Origin: a bacterium
GTDB lineage: Bacteria > JAMCPX01
Length of the DNA: 64,000 nucleotides
Direction of reading: 5' to 3'
NCBI GenBank assembly: GCA_021787665.1
Contig: JAJYLN010000009.1
Coordinates: forward strand, 12,927 to 76,926
Under the pieces are notes generated by a model. It saw nothing but the letters and a program-made list of their open reading frames with translations. It did not search any database and had not been told where the DNA came from. Within the stretch, counting starts at the first letter, position 1; each line of letters opens with the position of its first letter. Positions 53,245 to 62,336 of the stretch are shown here, piece after piece. A program made the translations under genes and the position numbers.

Positions 53245-54495
53245 ATGAGTGAGGCCAGACCCGTGGTCCTGGGTTATGATTGTGCATCCCCTTTGGGCAC
53301 GGAATTCGGGGATCAATGGGAAAAGGCAGCGGAGGGTCGCAGCGGTATCGGTCCCCTTACACGGTTCCCGCTGAGGGAGAAATTCCCCGTGCAGATAGCA
53401 GGGCAGGTACCCGCTGTCGATGTAGCGCCGTACCCGTTCCTGAGTCCGAGAAAGATGGTCCACTGGAAATCGCCGATCTTTAAGTACGGGATGCTCGTGG
53501 TCCACCGTGCACTGCAGAAAGCGGGATTGGAGATCACTGCAGAGCTTTCACCGAGAGTGGCGACAACCTTCAGCACGGCCATCGGCGGGCTCGATATCGT
53601 CATCGATGCGGACAGGACCATGGTGCAGTCCGGTGAGCTACCCAAGCCGTATGTGAACCCGAACTCCTGTGTCAATATGGTGGGAGGCAAGGTGTCGATC
53701 CTGACCAACGCAACCGGCCCTATAGTCACGACGATCACGGCCTGCGCCACCGGGAGCACCTCGATGATTGTCGGGTCCATGATGCTTCGGAGCGGCATGG
53801 CGGATGTTGCCATCTGCGGAGCAGTGGATTTCCCGCTCGTGGAAAGCATCGTGGCCGGGTTCGCTACCATGAACGGAGCATACCAGACCACTCCGCACAC
53901 GCCGCCCGAGGCCCCGGAGCTCGCCAGCAAGCCTTTTTCCCTGAACAGAAGAGGGTTCGTGGCATCGGAAGGTGCCGGCAGTATCGTTCTGGCGACCCCG
54001 GAGTTTGCCCGGGCACACGGATTGAAATATGCCATCGAACTGGCAGGATGGTTCATGACCGCTGATGCTTATCATTATGTAGCACCGAGACAGGAGACGA
54101 TCGTGCATTGTATGAAAGGGGCCATCAAAGACGCGGGTATCGCGCCGGAAGACATCGATACGGTCAACGCACATGCGGCTTCCACCAAACTGGGGGACGA
54201 GATAGAATACGCCGCCTTGAAAGAGGTTTTCGGCGAGAAGATACCGCCGGCAAGTGCCAACAAGTCTATGATCGGGCACGCCATGGGGGCCTCCAGTGCC
54301 CTGGAAAGTATCTTGAGCATGGAGGGCATGATGCGTGACACGGTCCTGCCGACCATAAACTACGATCCGGATCCTTCCCTACCCATAGATTGTGTGCCCG
54401 GGGCCGCACGGACGCTTCGGCAGGAGTTTGTTTTAAAGAACGCATTCGGTTTCGGAGGATGCAATGCCTGCATCGTGTTTCGGAGAGTGGGGTGA
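53245..54495 (+). CDS. Beta-ketoacyl-ACP synthase, first of a pair
   Basis: 416 residues with active-site Cys167 (TACATGST), His310 (VNAHAAST), Lys340 and His345 (MIGHAMGA). All catalytic residues are present. It is more distant from FabF than the ketosynthase at 12.4-13.6 kb and resembles iterative polyene-type ketosynthases by context. The start has GAGGGATAGG upstream. It is seven bases from the next ketosynthase start, so the pair may form a heterodimer in which both halves are active, unlike the classical KS-CLF arrangement. Confidence 0.9.
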   Translation: MSEARPVVLGYDCASPLGTEFGDQWEKAAEGRSGIGPLTRFPLREKFPVQIAGQVPAVDVAPYPFLSPRKMVHWKSPIFKYGMLVVHRALQKAGLEITAELSPRVATTFSTAIGGLDIVIDADRTMVQSGELPKPYVNPNSCVNMVGGKVSILTNATGPIVTTITACATGSTSMIVGSMMLRSGMADVAICGAVDFPLVESIVAGFATMNGAYQTTPHTPPEAPELASKPFSLNRRGFVASEGAGSIVLATPEFARAHGLKYAIELAGWFMTADAYHYVAPRQETIVHCMKGAIKDAGIAPEDIDTVNAHAASTKLGDEIEYAALKEVFGEKIPPASANKSMIGHAMGASSALESILSMEGMMRDTVLPTINYDPDPSLPIDCVPGAARTLRQEFVLKNAFGFGGCNACIVFRRVG

Positions 54496-54502
54496 GAGGA
54501 CT

Positions 54503-55768
54503 ATGATAACACCGAAAAACAGACGGGTCTTTGTCGTAGGGTATGCCGCGGCGACGCCGTTGGGCAAGACGCTGGACGAGACATGGGAAAGGGCCGTAAA
54601 AGGAGAGACCGGGTTCAGACGCGTCACCAGATGCACCGTGGATACGCCTGCCAATATCGTGGGAGAGATCCCGGACTGGAAGCCGGCGAAGCTTGATTTC
54701 TCCAGCGAGAAAGAGGCGAAGGAATGGAACGCCATGTACGTAATCCTGACCATGGCCGTATGCAAGGATGCCATGGACAATGCAGGACTGGAGATGGTTG
54801 ATGGTGTAAAGGAGAGGACCGCATGTCTGATGGGCTCTGCTATCAACGGTCACGACGCGTACAGGGCCGCCATGATCAACCTGAAAGAGAGGGGCCCCAA
54901 CAGCGTCAGCAACTACCTTCTTCCCAATCTCTGTGCCAATCTCCCTTCGGGCAAAGCGAGCATGCTCCTTGGGTTCACAGGACCCATCTTCTCACCGCAG
55001 GGCGCGTGTGCTTCCGGGAACTACGCGATCGGCACCGGTGCGAGAATGATACGGGACGGAGACTGTGATTTCGTACTTGCCGGTGGTGTGGACACGCCGA
55101 TTATGCCGGAGATCCTCCTCGGGTTCGCCAATATGAACGCTACGGTAAAAGTTACGGAGAAAGACCGTGCGTGGAACGATCCCGGTCAGGCGTCCAGGCC
55201 TTTCAGCGTCGATCGCCTCGGCTTTGTACTGTCCGAAGGGGCAGGCGCCCTTGTTCTTGCTGCAGAAGAGCTGATTCCGGTCTACGGTCTGAAGCCGAAG
55301 GCCGAGGTTCTGGGTGTCGGCTGGACATCGGACGCCTATCATTTCACCCGGCCGAACGGCCCTACGGTTGTCCGGGCTATGCAGGAGGCCATCCGGGATG
55401 CAGGTCTGGGACCTGCGGACATACAGTATGTTAACACGCACGGTACTTCGACGCCCAAGGGGGACCTGAACGAGGTAAACTGCTTGAGGGAAGTATTCAA
55501 AAGCGACCTCGAACACATACCGGTCTCATCCAACAAATCGCAGATCGGTCACACCCTCGGTGCCGCGGCCGCCGTAGAAGGCATCCTGACCATAGAGGGT
55601 ATGCAGCAGGGGATTATCCTTCCAACGATGAACTATATACCGGACCCGCTGTTCCACGACGTCGACTTTGTGCCCAACAAACTCAGGAAACAAAAAGTGG
55701 AGATCGCCCTGTCAAACGCCTTCGGCTTCGGCGGAACGAACTGCTGTGTCGTGTTCAGGGGGGTATGA
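54503..55768 (+). CDS. Beta-ketoacyl-ACP synthase, second of a pair
   Basis: 421 residues from the ATG at 54503 (MITPKNRRV). Cys169 (GACASGN), His313 (VNTHGTST), Lys345 and His350 (QIGHTLGA) are intact, so it is not a Cys-less chain-length factor. The insertion around 60-140 (EWNAMYVIL...GHDAYRAAMI) differs from the first ketosynthase and implies a separate lineage. The thioesterase ATG directly follows its stop, so translation is coupled. In-frame codons before 54503 overlap the first ketosynthase and are not likely used. Confidence 0.9.
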   Translation: MITPKNRRVFVVGYAAATPLGKTLDETWERAVKGETGFRRVTRCTVDTPANIVGEIPDWKPAKLDFSSEKEAKEWNAMYVILTMAVCKDAMDNAGLEMVDGVKERTACLMGSAINGHDAYRAAMINLKERGPNSVSNYLLPNLCANLPSGKASMLLGFTGPIFSPQGACASGNYAIGTGARMIRDGDCDFVLAGGVDTPIMPEILLGFANMNATVKVTEKDRAWNDPGQASRPFSVDRLGFVLSEGAGALVLAAEELIPVYGLKPKAEVLGVGWTSDAYHFTRPNGPTVVRAMQEAIRDAGLGPADIQYVNTHGTSTPKGDLNEVNCLREVFKSDLEHIPVSSNKSQIGHTLGAAAAVEGILTIEGMQQGIILPTMNYIPDPLFHDVDFVPNKLRKQKVEIALSNAFGFGGTNCCVVFRGV

Positions 55769-56248
55769 ATGAGACCGAGTCCGTTCAAACCTGAAGCCCT
55801 GCATGAAGGCTCTCCGTTCGTCCGGGACACGGTTGGTAATATGGTCTGGCACAAGGTATTCAACCGGACGCTCTATGCGGACACGGACCGGTCGGAGGTC
55901 GTTTACCATGCCAACTATCTGAGGTATTTTGAATTGGGACGGGCAAGCCTGATGAGGGATGTCGGGTACCCGTACAAGGAAGTGGAAGGCAGCGGATACG
56001 TGTATCCCGTCATCGACCTCGGCGTGACGTACCTTGCGCCCCTGTATTACGATGACCCCATGTGGATCTATACGCGCCCTGCGGAAATAACCCGTGTCAA
56101 AGTCGCCTTCCGCTATATCATAGCACACGCGGAAACAGGCAAGCTTATCTGCACGGGATTTACCCAGCATTGTGCGATGAAGACTACAGGATGGCCGGTT
56201 GCCGTGGACAAGAAGACTGTCCATATGTGGCAGACGTTCCCTAAATAA
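55769..56248 (+). CDS. 4HBT/YbgC-type acyl thioesterase
   Basis: 159 residues, one hot-dog domain with the YbgC-type active site YADTDRSEVVYHANYLRYFE, in which the Asp is catalytic and the H-x-NY-x3-F-E block is conserved. It hydrolyses acyl-CoA or acyl-ACP. A thioesterase of this sort is a normal member of aryl-polyene clusters, where it releases or edits chains. It starts at the base after the ketosynthase stop. Confidence 0.9.
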   Translation: MRPSPFKPEALHEGSPFVRDTVGNMVWHKVFNRTLYADTDRSEVVYHANYLRYFELGRASLMRDVGYPYKEVEGSGYVYPVIDLGVTYLAPLYYDDPMWIYTRPAEITRVKVAFRYIIAHAETGKLICTGFTQHCAMKTTGWPVAVDKKTVHMWQTFPK

Positions 56249-56255
56249 GACCCGC

Positions 56256-57740
56256 ATGCGTCTGACATTGCGGCTGAGAAATTATCCCTATCTCGGCGAC
56301 CACAGCGTGGAGGGACATGCAGTGTATCCTGCGGTCGAATCCCTTGAGCGGCTTGCCGAAGCCGTCATTGCGCACTACCCCGGACAAAGCGTCCTGCATT
56401 CCCACAATGCCGAATTTCTGAGATTTCTTGAGCTGCCTGCGGGAAAACCGGAGGTAGATGCCCTTGCGGATATCGGTGAACCGGGGAACGACGGCGTTAC
56501 CGCATCCCTGTGTACTGCCGCGCAGGCACCGCAAACCGGCATTTCACGCACGCGGGACCACGTCCGTGTGACCTTTGTCGATGCCGAAACCCCTGTCCCG
56601 TTGACCCTGGACATTGCTTGTGCGGCTGAAGGCATATGCTACAGGGTCCCTGCTGAACGGCTCTATAAGGAACTGGTCCGGTTCGGCCCGTCATTTCATA
56701 ACGCCGTGGGAACACTTTCCCTCTTTCAGGACGGGGCCGTTGCCCCGCTGAAGTCACCTGAAACCGCTTCTTCCCGCCTTTCCCTGGGCTCTCCCTTCGT
56801 TCTCGATGCAGCGTTCCATGTTGCCTGTGCATGGGGACAGCGTTACCACGGATTCATTGCCTTTCCGGTAGGGTACGCCGAACGGTCGATCGTCCGACCG
56901 ACCGTGGCCGGGGAGCTCTATTTTTGCAGGGTCGTGCCGCGGGGTGCAGAAAAGGATGTCCTTATCTTCGATATATGGATATACGACCAGGCCGGTGCAC
57001 TCTGCGAGGTGGCATCCGGCGTACGGATGAAAAACGTATTCAAAGACAAAATGCCTGTGCCCGAGTGGATAAAGACAGCGGGACAGAACAGACTCCATGC
57101 AATCAGGGAAAGGATCGCCGGTAGTTCCGTCGTTGAACTCGCGAGCATGTTGCCGTTTGCGGAAAAGGCGCTGTCAGCCCGGGAATCGGAAATAGTGCAG
57201 CAGCGGCAGCAGGGAAAAAGAAACCGATACCATGGGACAAGGATTGCGCTCAAGCGCCTTGCGCGCATCCTCTATAAGGACCGTGCCCCGTATGACCCGG
57301 TGCTGATAGAGACCATCGCCCCTGACCGTCTCCACCCAGCTTGTGCCGTGCCCGGGGAAAAACAGGAATTTTACTGCAGTGCGTCCCATGATGAACGTTT
57401 TGCAGTTGCTGTGGGAGGGAGAAATCCGATCGGTGTCGATGTGGAACGACTGAGCAATACCCTACTGAAGGGCGCGCATATTTACATGACACCACACGAG
57501 CAGATACGCTCTACACAGTCGCCGCTCGGCGAGATAGGGGCTGCTATCCGGGTCTGGACGACGAAGGAATGTGCTGCGAAGGCGCTCGATGTTCCGCTTA
57601 CCACCGTATGGTCCGGAATCGAATTGAAGGAAATCGGGGAGGATCAGAGCATCATTTCGATAGGGGGCAGGAACATCGAGGCCGTCCACGCCACCGTAGA
57701 TGATCACGTATTCACCGTCCTGGAGATACCCAGGGACTGA
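56256..57740 (+). CDS. PKS-type dehydratase fused to a phosphopantetheinyl transferase
   Basis: 494 residues from the ATG at 56256. Residues 1-280 are a double hot-dog dehydratase: HxxxGxxxxP at 16-25 (His16 catalytic), FGPSFHNA, and the second-half DxxxH at 184-188. Residues about 330-490 are an Sfp/AcpT-type phosphopantetheinyl transferase: CSASHDE, GVDVE (393-397) and WTTKECAAK (434-442), with the Mg-binding Asp/Glu and catalytic Lys. It would both dehydrate 3-hydroxyacyl-ACP and activate the ACP encoded nearby. A DH-PPTase end is known from enediyne-type iterative PKSs, but not as a free two-domain protein in this context. It is eight bases after the thioesterase gene. Confidence 0.87.
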   Translation: MRLTLRLRNYPYLGDHSVEGHAVYPAVESLERLAEAVIAHYPGQSVLHSHNAEFLRFLELPAGKPEVDALADIGEPGNDGVTASLCTAAQAPQTGISRTRDHVRVTFVDAETPVPLTLDIACAAEGICYRVPAERLYKELVRFGPSFHNAVGTLSLFQDGAVAPLKSPETASSRLSLGSPFVLDAAFHVACAWGQRYHGFIAFPVGYAERSIVRPTVAGELYFCRVVPRGAEKDVLIFDIWIYDQAGALCEVASGVRMKNVFKDKMPVPEWIKTAGQNRLHAIRERIAGSSVVELASMLPFAEKALSARESEIVQQRQQGKRNRYHGTRIALKRLARILYKDRAPYDPVLIETIAPDRLHPACAVPGEKQEFYCSASHDERFAVAVGGRNPIGVDVERLSNTLLKGAHIYMTPHEQIRSTQSPLGEIGAAIRVWTTKECAAKALDVPLTTVWSGIELKEIGEDQSIISIGGRNIEAVHATVDDHVFTVLEIPRD

Positions 57741-58429
57741 TCACCGTAGAAGTCCACCGCCTTTGCCGATGGTTATGCAACGTTGGCTATGCCCCTTTTA
57801 TCATCACCATGCAAAGATTAAAGACTTCCCCCATTCTCCTGTAAAAGCGGTAGAATTTAAATTTCTATATATTCCGCATAGTTTTGCTCATCGTGAGAAG
57901 CAAGATTTTGACAAAAACATCCCTTTTCCCATTCCACAGCTTCCCTTTCTAACAACCGCCGCAGGGGTTTCTGGGCAGCGCCTATGGAGCATGCGTCCGT
58001 ATGCTGGAACGGCAGATCAACTCACTGTACTATAAACGTTTGTAGATTCGGGACGTAATAAGGAACCGGACACCAATTCAGATGCAATATCAAGATTTTT
58101 AGTGTATAATCCTCCACTATTAAGCTATGGATGCTATAATTGAAAATCAAAAAGAGGACGTGAACTACCCTGCGCCAAGAGCGCAGGGCGTCAAAGTCAA
58201 ATCTCAAACATTTCCAGTTGCTTGATATCTTCCGGGAGAAGAGGGGTCAGGGCTACACATTTGACATATGAGAGAAATGAGGGGGCAATCCCCTTGATCA
58301 AAGGGAAAGGGTCAAAGTATACATTAAGCTATGAGGAATGCAGGGGTTTGTCACAGCAAGTCAAGACTTGTCGAAAAGAATGAAGCAGGCGATCTGTCCG
58401 TTTTAATTAAGAAGAACATACGTGGGTAT
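57741..58429. other. AT-rich gene-poor gap with IS200/IS605-like hairpin
   Basis: No credible gene on either strand across 689 bases, and composition is clearly more AT-rich than the flanks. At 58161-58188 lies TGAACTACCCTGCGC with a perfect 8-base hairpin CCCTGCGC/GCGCAGGG (loop CAAGA). The TGAACTACCC + GC-hairpin pattern is like the subterminal hairpin ends of IS200/IS605-family elements. Further along are GGGTCAGGGCTACACATTTGACATAT and GGGTCAAAGTATACATTAA, phrases often seen beside REP-type transposons. I read the gap as a decayed mobile-element scar between the two converging halves of the pathway. Confidence 0.4.
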
Positions 58430-59806
58430 TTACGCCGGCCAATCTTTCCCGGGCGGTGAAAGGATGGAAAGGGCGGCGCGGTGGTCGCGCTTGCCTGCCT
58501 GAGTCAGGGGAATTGACCGGACCCGTACGATACGCCGCGGTACCTGCGTTGGCTCCAGCAATCCGGCAAAGGCCTTTCTGATAGAGGACAGCGTTTCCTT
58601 CGTCACGATGAGCGCCGCGACCTCGTTTTCCCTGCCGGTCCTTGATGGGAGTGACAGTACCCATGCCTCTGAGATAGAGGGCAGGGATTTTATTTTTTGT
58701 TCGATGAGTGCCAGGTCCACCCGCTTGCCGCCGATTTTTACGATGCCGTCTGCCCTGCCATAAAGGGCGAAGGTGCCGTCGTGGTTGTCAGAAGCAAGGT
58801 CACCGGTGGTAAAAAATCCCGTTTTATTGGTACGCAGGTTCGGCGAGAGGAAGGGTGACGAAACTACGAGTTTTCCTTTAGCAATGGTCCAGCGGACGCA
58901 GGAGAAAGGCCGCCATGAAGGTCCTCCCGCTGTTTGGCAGCGGGTCGCAATCCCGCCGGTCTCTGTGGAGCCGTAGACCTCCGTCACCCCGGTACCGGTT
59001 TCACGGCTAAAATGCGCACTGTGTGATTTTTCCAGGAACCCTCCAGAGGAAAAAGCATGCCTGAGACGGGCCATGCGGAACGATGATGTGGAAAGCGCCT
59101 TGTAGTGCATCGGTGAGCCGATGAATACGGTACACCTGGACTTTAAGGCCGTTTTAATGATCTCCCTCGGGAAGTAGGGGATGTCGTCAGCGATACATGC
59201 GCCCGAGACAAAAGGCAGGAGTACCGAAAAAAGCAGGCCGTAAATGTGGTGCGGCGGTACGGCGGCAAGAAACAGGTCCGTCTTTTTTATGGCAAACTTC
59301 TTTTTGAGAAAAATGGCTTCGCCGATTAAGTTCTCCGGGGTCTTCGGCCATAGCTTCGGGGCACCCGTGGATCCGCCTGTGTAGAGCCAGAGGAACGGCT
59401 TGTTGTGCCTCCTGACGAAAAGCCTGGCCGGTGTATCGGTTGCTTCTCTGTCCGGGACAAGGGGATACACGTCCTTCGGTACCGCAACAGGATGGTCTGT
59501 CAGAACGGCAGACGCATCGATTATCTTGCAGGTTTCGGCAATGGTTGCATCAGACAGCGAAGAGGGAAGCACCAGGGGCGGTGCGCCGTTGAGCGACGCA
59601 AGGAGGGCTGCCATGACTAGTGACTTGCTGGAAGTCGCTATGCAGATAGGCCCATTTTTTTTGTTTCCCTTCAGGTCCCATGCCAAGATGGATAAAGAAA
59701 GGTCCATAACATCGCGGTACGACGCACCTCCCAGAATGTACTCCCGGGTCAGGGTTTCCCGGACAGAGGGGAACAGATGAGATAGGTCCGGCAATGGTGA
59801 GGTCAT
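58430..59806 (-). CDS. AMP-dependent acyl/aryl-ACP ligase
   Basis: 458 residues of the adenylate-forming superfamily: P-loop-like YTGGSTGAPK, EVYGSTETGGIA, TGD and GRADGIVKIGGKRV (A8) are all present, and a C-terminal Lys-bearing domain closes the enzyme. In aryl-polyene clusters this enzyme activates 4-hydroxybenzoate (or a related acid) onto an ACP as the starter. The start overlaps the dehydratase stop by four bases on the minus strand. No gene for 4-hydroxybenzoate synthesis is seen here, so the starter acid is unknown. Confidence 0.85.
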   Translation of the reverse strand: MTSPLPDLSHLFPSVRETLTREYILGGASYRDVMDLSLSILAWDLKGNKKNGPICIATSSKSLVMAALLASLNGAPPLVLPSSLSDATIAETCKIIDASAVLTDHPVAVPKDVYPLVPDREATDTPARLFVRRHNKPFLWLYTGGSTGAPKLWPKTPENLIGEAIFLKKKFAIKKTDLFLAAVPPHHIYGLLFSVLLPFVSGACIADDIPYFPREIIKTALKSRCTVFIGSPMHYKALSTSSFRMARLRHAFSSGGFLEKSHSAHFSRETGTGVTEVYGSTETGGIATRCQTAGGPSWRPFSCVRWTIAKGKLVVSSPFLSPNLRTNKTGFFTTGDLASDNHDGTFALYGRADGIVKIGGKRVDLALIEQKIKSLPSISEAWVLSLPSRTGRENEVAALIVTKETLSSIRKAFAGLLEPTQVPRRIVRVRSIPLTQAGKRDHRAALSILSPPGKDWPA

Positions 59807-60249
59807 GGCCCGTCATTTTCCCTGGTAGACATCAAATGGTCTTCGCTTAATGTCTGGATACGGACATAACCGTAGGTCGTATGATCGTCTTTTACCTCGC
59901 CCTCGAATTCACCGTACTGATTATCGAGGTTTACAAGTTCCTTACAGGATGTCTTCAGTTTTTTCCCTACGGGTATTTCCGGGACCGATAGGATCGCACT
60001 CTTTATACCCACGATTACGCCCTTGCCCCCGGTTCGTGTTTTTTCACGTTTCTTCCATCCCACGTAGACGGATATTGTTTGAGCGACGAGCTCCACAATG
60101 ACGATGGAGTCGATATGATCGCCGGTACACAGCGGCCACTGTGCAGTGACCATGGATTGCGTTACGCAATGCGTATCATCGACTTCGACGATAGCATTGA
60201 CCAGCTTCATTCTGTCCCGGTGGGGGATAAAATCCTCGACGGTATGCAT
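59803..60249 (-). CDS. Hot-dog 3-hydroxyacyl-ACP dehydratase, ApeP-like
   Basis: 148 residues from an ATG at 60249 (MHTVEDFIPHRDRM). FIPHRDRMKLVN matches the first half of the FabA/FabZ fold with the catalytic His in PHR, and IVELVAQTISVYVG holds the catalytic Glu region. Aryl-polyene pathways use two dehydratases of this size, which act as a pair. Here it stands 11 bases after the second hot-dog gene and overlaps the ligase by four bases. Confidence 0.83.
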   Translation of the reverse strand: MHTVEDFIPHRDRMKLVNAIVEVDDTHCVTQSMVTAQWPLCTGDHIDSIVIVELVAQTISVYVGWKKREKTRTGGKGVIVGIKSAILSVPEIPVGKKLKTSCKELVNLDNQYGEFEGEVKDDHTTYGYVRIQTLSEDHLMSTRENDGP

Positions 60250-60260
60250 GCCTTGTGTAC

Positions 60261-60632
60261 TCAAAGGACCGTTTTGTCGACGATGAGCATACCATCGCAG
60301 ACCCTCGTATTGCCGGATACGCAATGGAAAGAGGCGTGGGGTGAATCATCTCCCAGATTCAGTGTCACGAGCGCACTGAAGCGCGAACCCGGCCCCAGCA
60401 TCTGCCTGAACCGGACCCGCTTTATTTCCCGGATCGTAAGTCGGACGCCGGCATGTGCGGCGAATCGGGCAAGGGTATCGCGGACCATGCCCATCATGCC
60501 GATTGCCGGTAGGATGGGCATACCCGGAAAATGTCCGGAAAACCAGGGGGAATCGTCCGGGACCAGGAAGTGGCCCTCGGTACCGTTGTCATGATAGACG
60601 AACTTCTCGGGGATTATCCAGGTTTCGTGCAT
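60261..60632 (-). CDS. FabZ-like 3-hydroxyacyl-ACP dehydratase, ApeI-like
   Basis: 123 residues with the FabZ active-site block FSGHFPGMPILPAI (catalytic His in GHFPG) and the surrounding beta pattern. It is smaller than FabZ (about 150). It would form the partner of the next dehydratase. The ACP gene lies 12 bases upstream on the same strand, so the ACP is likely its immediate substrate. Confidence 0.85.
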   Translation of the reverse strand: MHETWIIPEKFVYHDNGTEGHFLVPDDSPWFSGHFPGMPILPAIGMMGMVRDTLARFAAHAGVRLTIREIKRVRFRQMLGPGSRFSALVTLNLGDDSPHASFHCVSGNTRVCDGMLIVDKTVL

Positions 60633-60644
60633 GGGAAAGGATCG

Positions 60645-60896
60645 TCAGGCCGTAGCATTGACTTTAGAGTATACGAAATCCACGACATCCTGGACGGTAC
60701 GAATCTTTTTCAACTCGTCCACATTCACGTCAAGCTCGATCTCGGACTCCAACATGCCCATCATGTCCAGGGCATCTATGCTGTCCAGCCCCAGGTCTTT
60801 GAAGAGGTTGGCTTCCGGCTTGATTTCTTCTTTCGGGATCTCGAATCGCTCCACGAAGAAAGTAGTGATTAAATTGTAAATCTCAGTATGCTCCAT
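60645..60896 (-). CDS. Acyl carrier protein
   Basis: 83 residues, acidic, with the phosphopantetheine site GLDSIDAL at 36-43 (Ser39) and the expected four-helix layout. It is probably modified by the DH-PPTase protein 3 kb away. A good ribosome site (AAGGAG) precedes the ATG. It is the first gene of the minus-strand unit ACP-DH-DH-ligase, which converges with the thioesterase/DH-PPTase unit across the AT-rich gap. No second ACP is seen. Confidence 0.93.
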   Translation of the reverse strand: MEHTEIYNLITTFFVERFEIPKEEIKPEANLFKDLGLDSIDALDMMGMLESEIELDVNVDELKKIRTVQDVVDFVYSKVNATA

Positions 60897-61128
60897 AGCT
60901 TACTCCTTCATCTCCGCTGTAAAACCTCGGCAGGTATTTACTATAATTCCGAATCGGTTGTCAAGATTTGGGCCTTTCCCCAAAACTCTCTGTGGCGGGC
61001 ATGCCGGTACGGTAGGTGCCAGGGATGACAGGTGTTCTGAAGGCGGTACTCATGAGCTGTTCACTCGCCCCATATAAGCCGGATACTATCTTGCAAAAGC
61101 ATCCATCGGGTGTATAGTGTCGTTACCT

Positions 61129-62073
61129 ATGCTGGAAGAGCTGTTCCGAAGCAGGATCATTTTCGTTACGGGCAAGGGCGGGGTCGGCAAAAGCACCATA
61201 GCCTGCGCCATGGGACTGTCCCTGAGGTCAGCGGGCAGGAGACCGCTGCTCGTTGAGTTTTCCCCGGACAAAAGTATACAGCAAGTCTTTACCATAAAGG
61301 CAGAGCCGTACCGCGAGATAGAGATCGGCGATAATCTCCGTTATTTCAACGTCTCCGCTGACGCCGCGCTTGCGGAGTATATCAAGCGACAATTGATTCT
61401 CGATATACTGTCACGGTTCGTCCTCAACACGAAGTTCTATCGTCATTTCTCGGATACGGCCCCGGGGCTCAAGGAGCTCGTCGCCGTTGGTAAGCTCTAT
61501 GACCTCGAGAAGAAAAGGGACGACAGCGGGGCATACCTGTACGACCCGATCATCGTAGATGCGCCGCAGCTCGGGAAGTTCGTTCCCTTTGTAAGGACGC
61601 CACAGGCAGTCATGGAGATGTTCAGGATAGGCCCGGTCAAGAAAGAGGCGGAGAAGGTCTACAACCTGATCAACTCGAGCAGGTGCTCCGTGGCGGTCGT
61701 CAGCACGCCCGACGAGATGGGGGTAACCGAGGCCGTCGAGGCAAAAAAAGAGATCGCCGGGATGACGCATCCGCATATCGCAGCGTTCTTTATCAACCAG
61801 ACGGTTACCGGGAAGATAGGCGCCACGGAGGCCCGATACTATGCAGAGCGGCTCGAAGCGCTTCCGGCGAAACAATCGGTCCGCAGGGGAATAGCGGACG
61901 CGATCGGGCGACTGATCGGCTACGCGGAGATAGAGCACAGGGCCATCGACTGGCTCAACAGCAGGGTAAAGGACACGCCGGTCATCGTGCTGCCCCTGGT
62001 AGAGACGCCGGAAAGCGAGCTCGTTATAGCAGAGTCCCTGTCTGCATACCTTACCTCAACTCCCCACGCTTGA
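61129..62073 (+). CDS. ArsA/ParA-like P-loop ATPase
   Basis: 314 residues from the ATG at 61129 (a GTG at 61117 adds four). The deviant Walker A GKGGVGKST lies close to the N-terminus, and a VDAPQLGKFVPFVRTPQ segment replaces the DTAPTGHTLR of arsenite pumps. It is thus an ArsA-related ATPase without clear arsenite ligands, like the ArsA/GET3-type proteins of unknown cargo found in anaerobic bacteria. It sits between the ACP operon and a CrtI-like gene. The gap 62074-62336 downstream has no convincing gene. Confidence 0.85.
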   Translation: MLEELFRSRIIFVTGKGGVGKSTIACAMGLSLRSAGRRPLLVEFSPDKSIQQVFTIKAEPYREIEIGDNLRYFNVSADAALAEYIKRQLILDILSRFVLNTKFYRHFSDTAPGLKELVAVGKLYDLEKKRDDSGAYLYDPIIVDAPQLGKFVPFVRTPQAVMEMFRIGPVKKEAEKVYNLINSSRCSVAVVSTPDEMGVTEAVEAKKEIAGMTHPHIAAFFINQTVTGKIGATEARYYAERLEALPAKQSVRRGIADAIGRLIGYAEIEHRAIDWLNSRVKDTPVIVLPLVETPESELVIAESLSAYLTSTPHA

Positions 62074-62336
62074 TTTGTTCAACAAATGGTAGGTCTCTTC
62101 ATAGCGGATAAGATCTGCAACAGTGACAGGAACGGCAAGCTTGTGCGTCTGCTCTTCCATCTGGAGAATTATTTAAAGATCTCTTCGATCATATGGAGTG
62201 CTGCCTTGTTTGCTCTTCAGTGCCCTTATTCTTGCAGATGGTCCTTGTCCTTTCTGGCGGTGTCTGGTATACAGAGCCTTGCCATAATTGAGAACATGGG
62301 TTTCTGTCCCTTAATTCCTAAAGGGGGCTTTATTGT

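Noticed and set aside
54503-55768. The second ketosynthase as a chain-length factor.
   Set aside because: It keeps the active-site Cys169 and both His residues, so an inactive role is not supported by sequence.
53245-57740. An enediyne biosynthetic locus.
   Set aside because: The DH-PPTase resembles the end of an enediyne PKS, but there is no large PKS with AT, ACP and KR domains and no warhead cassette.
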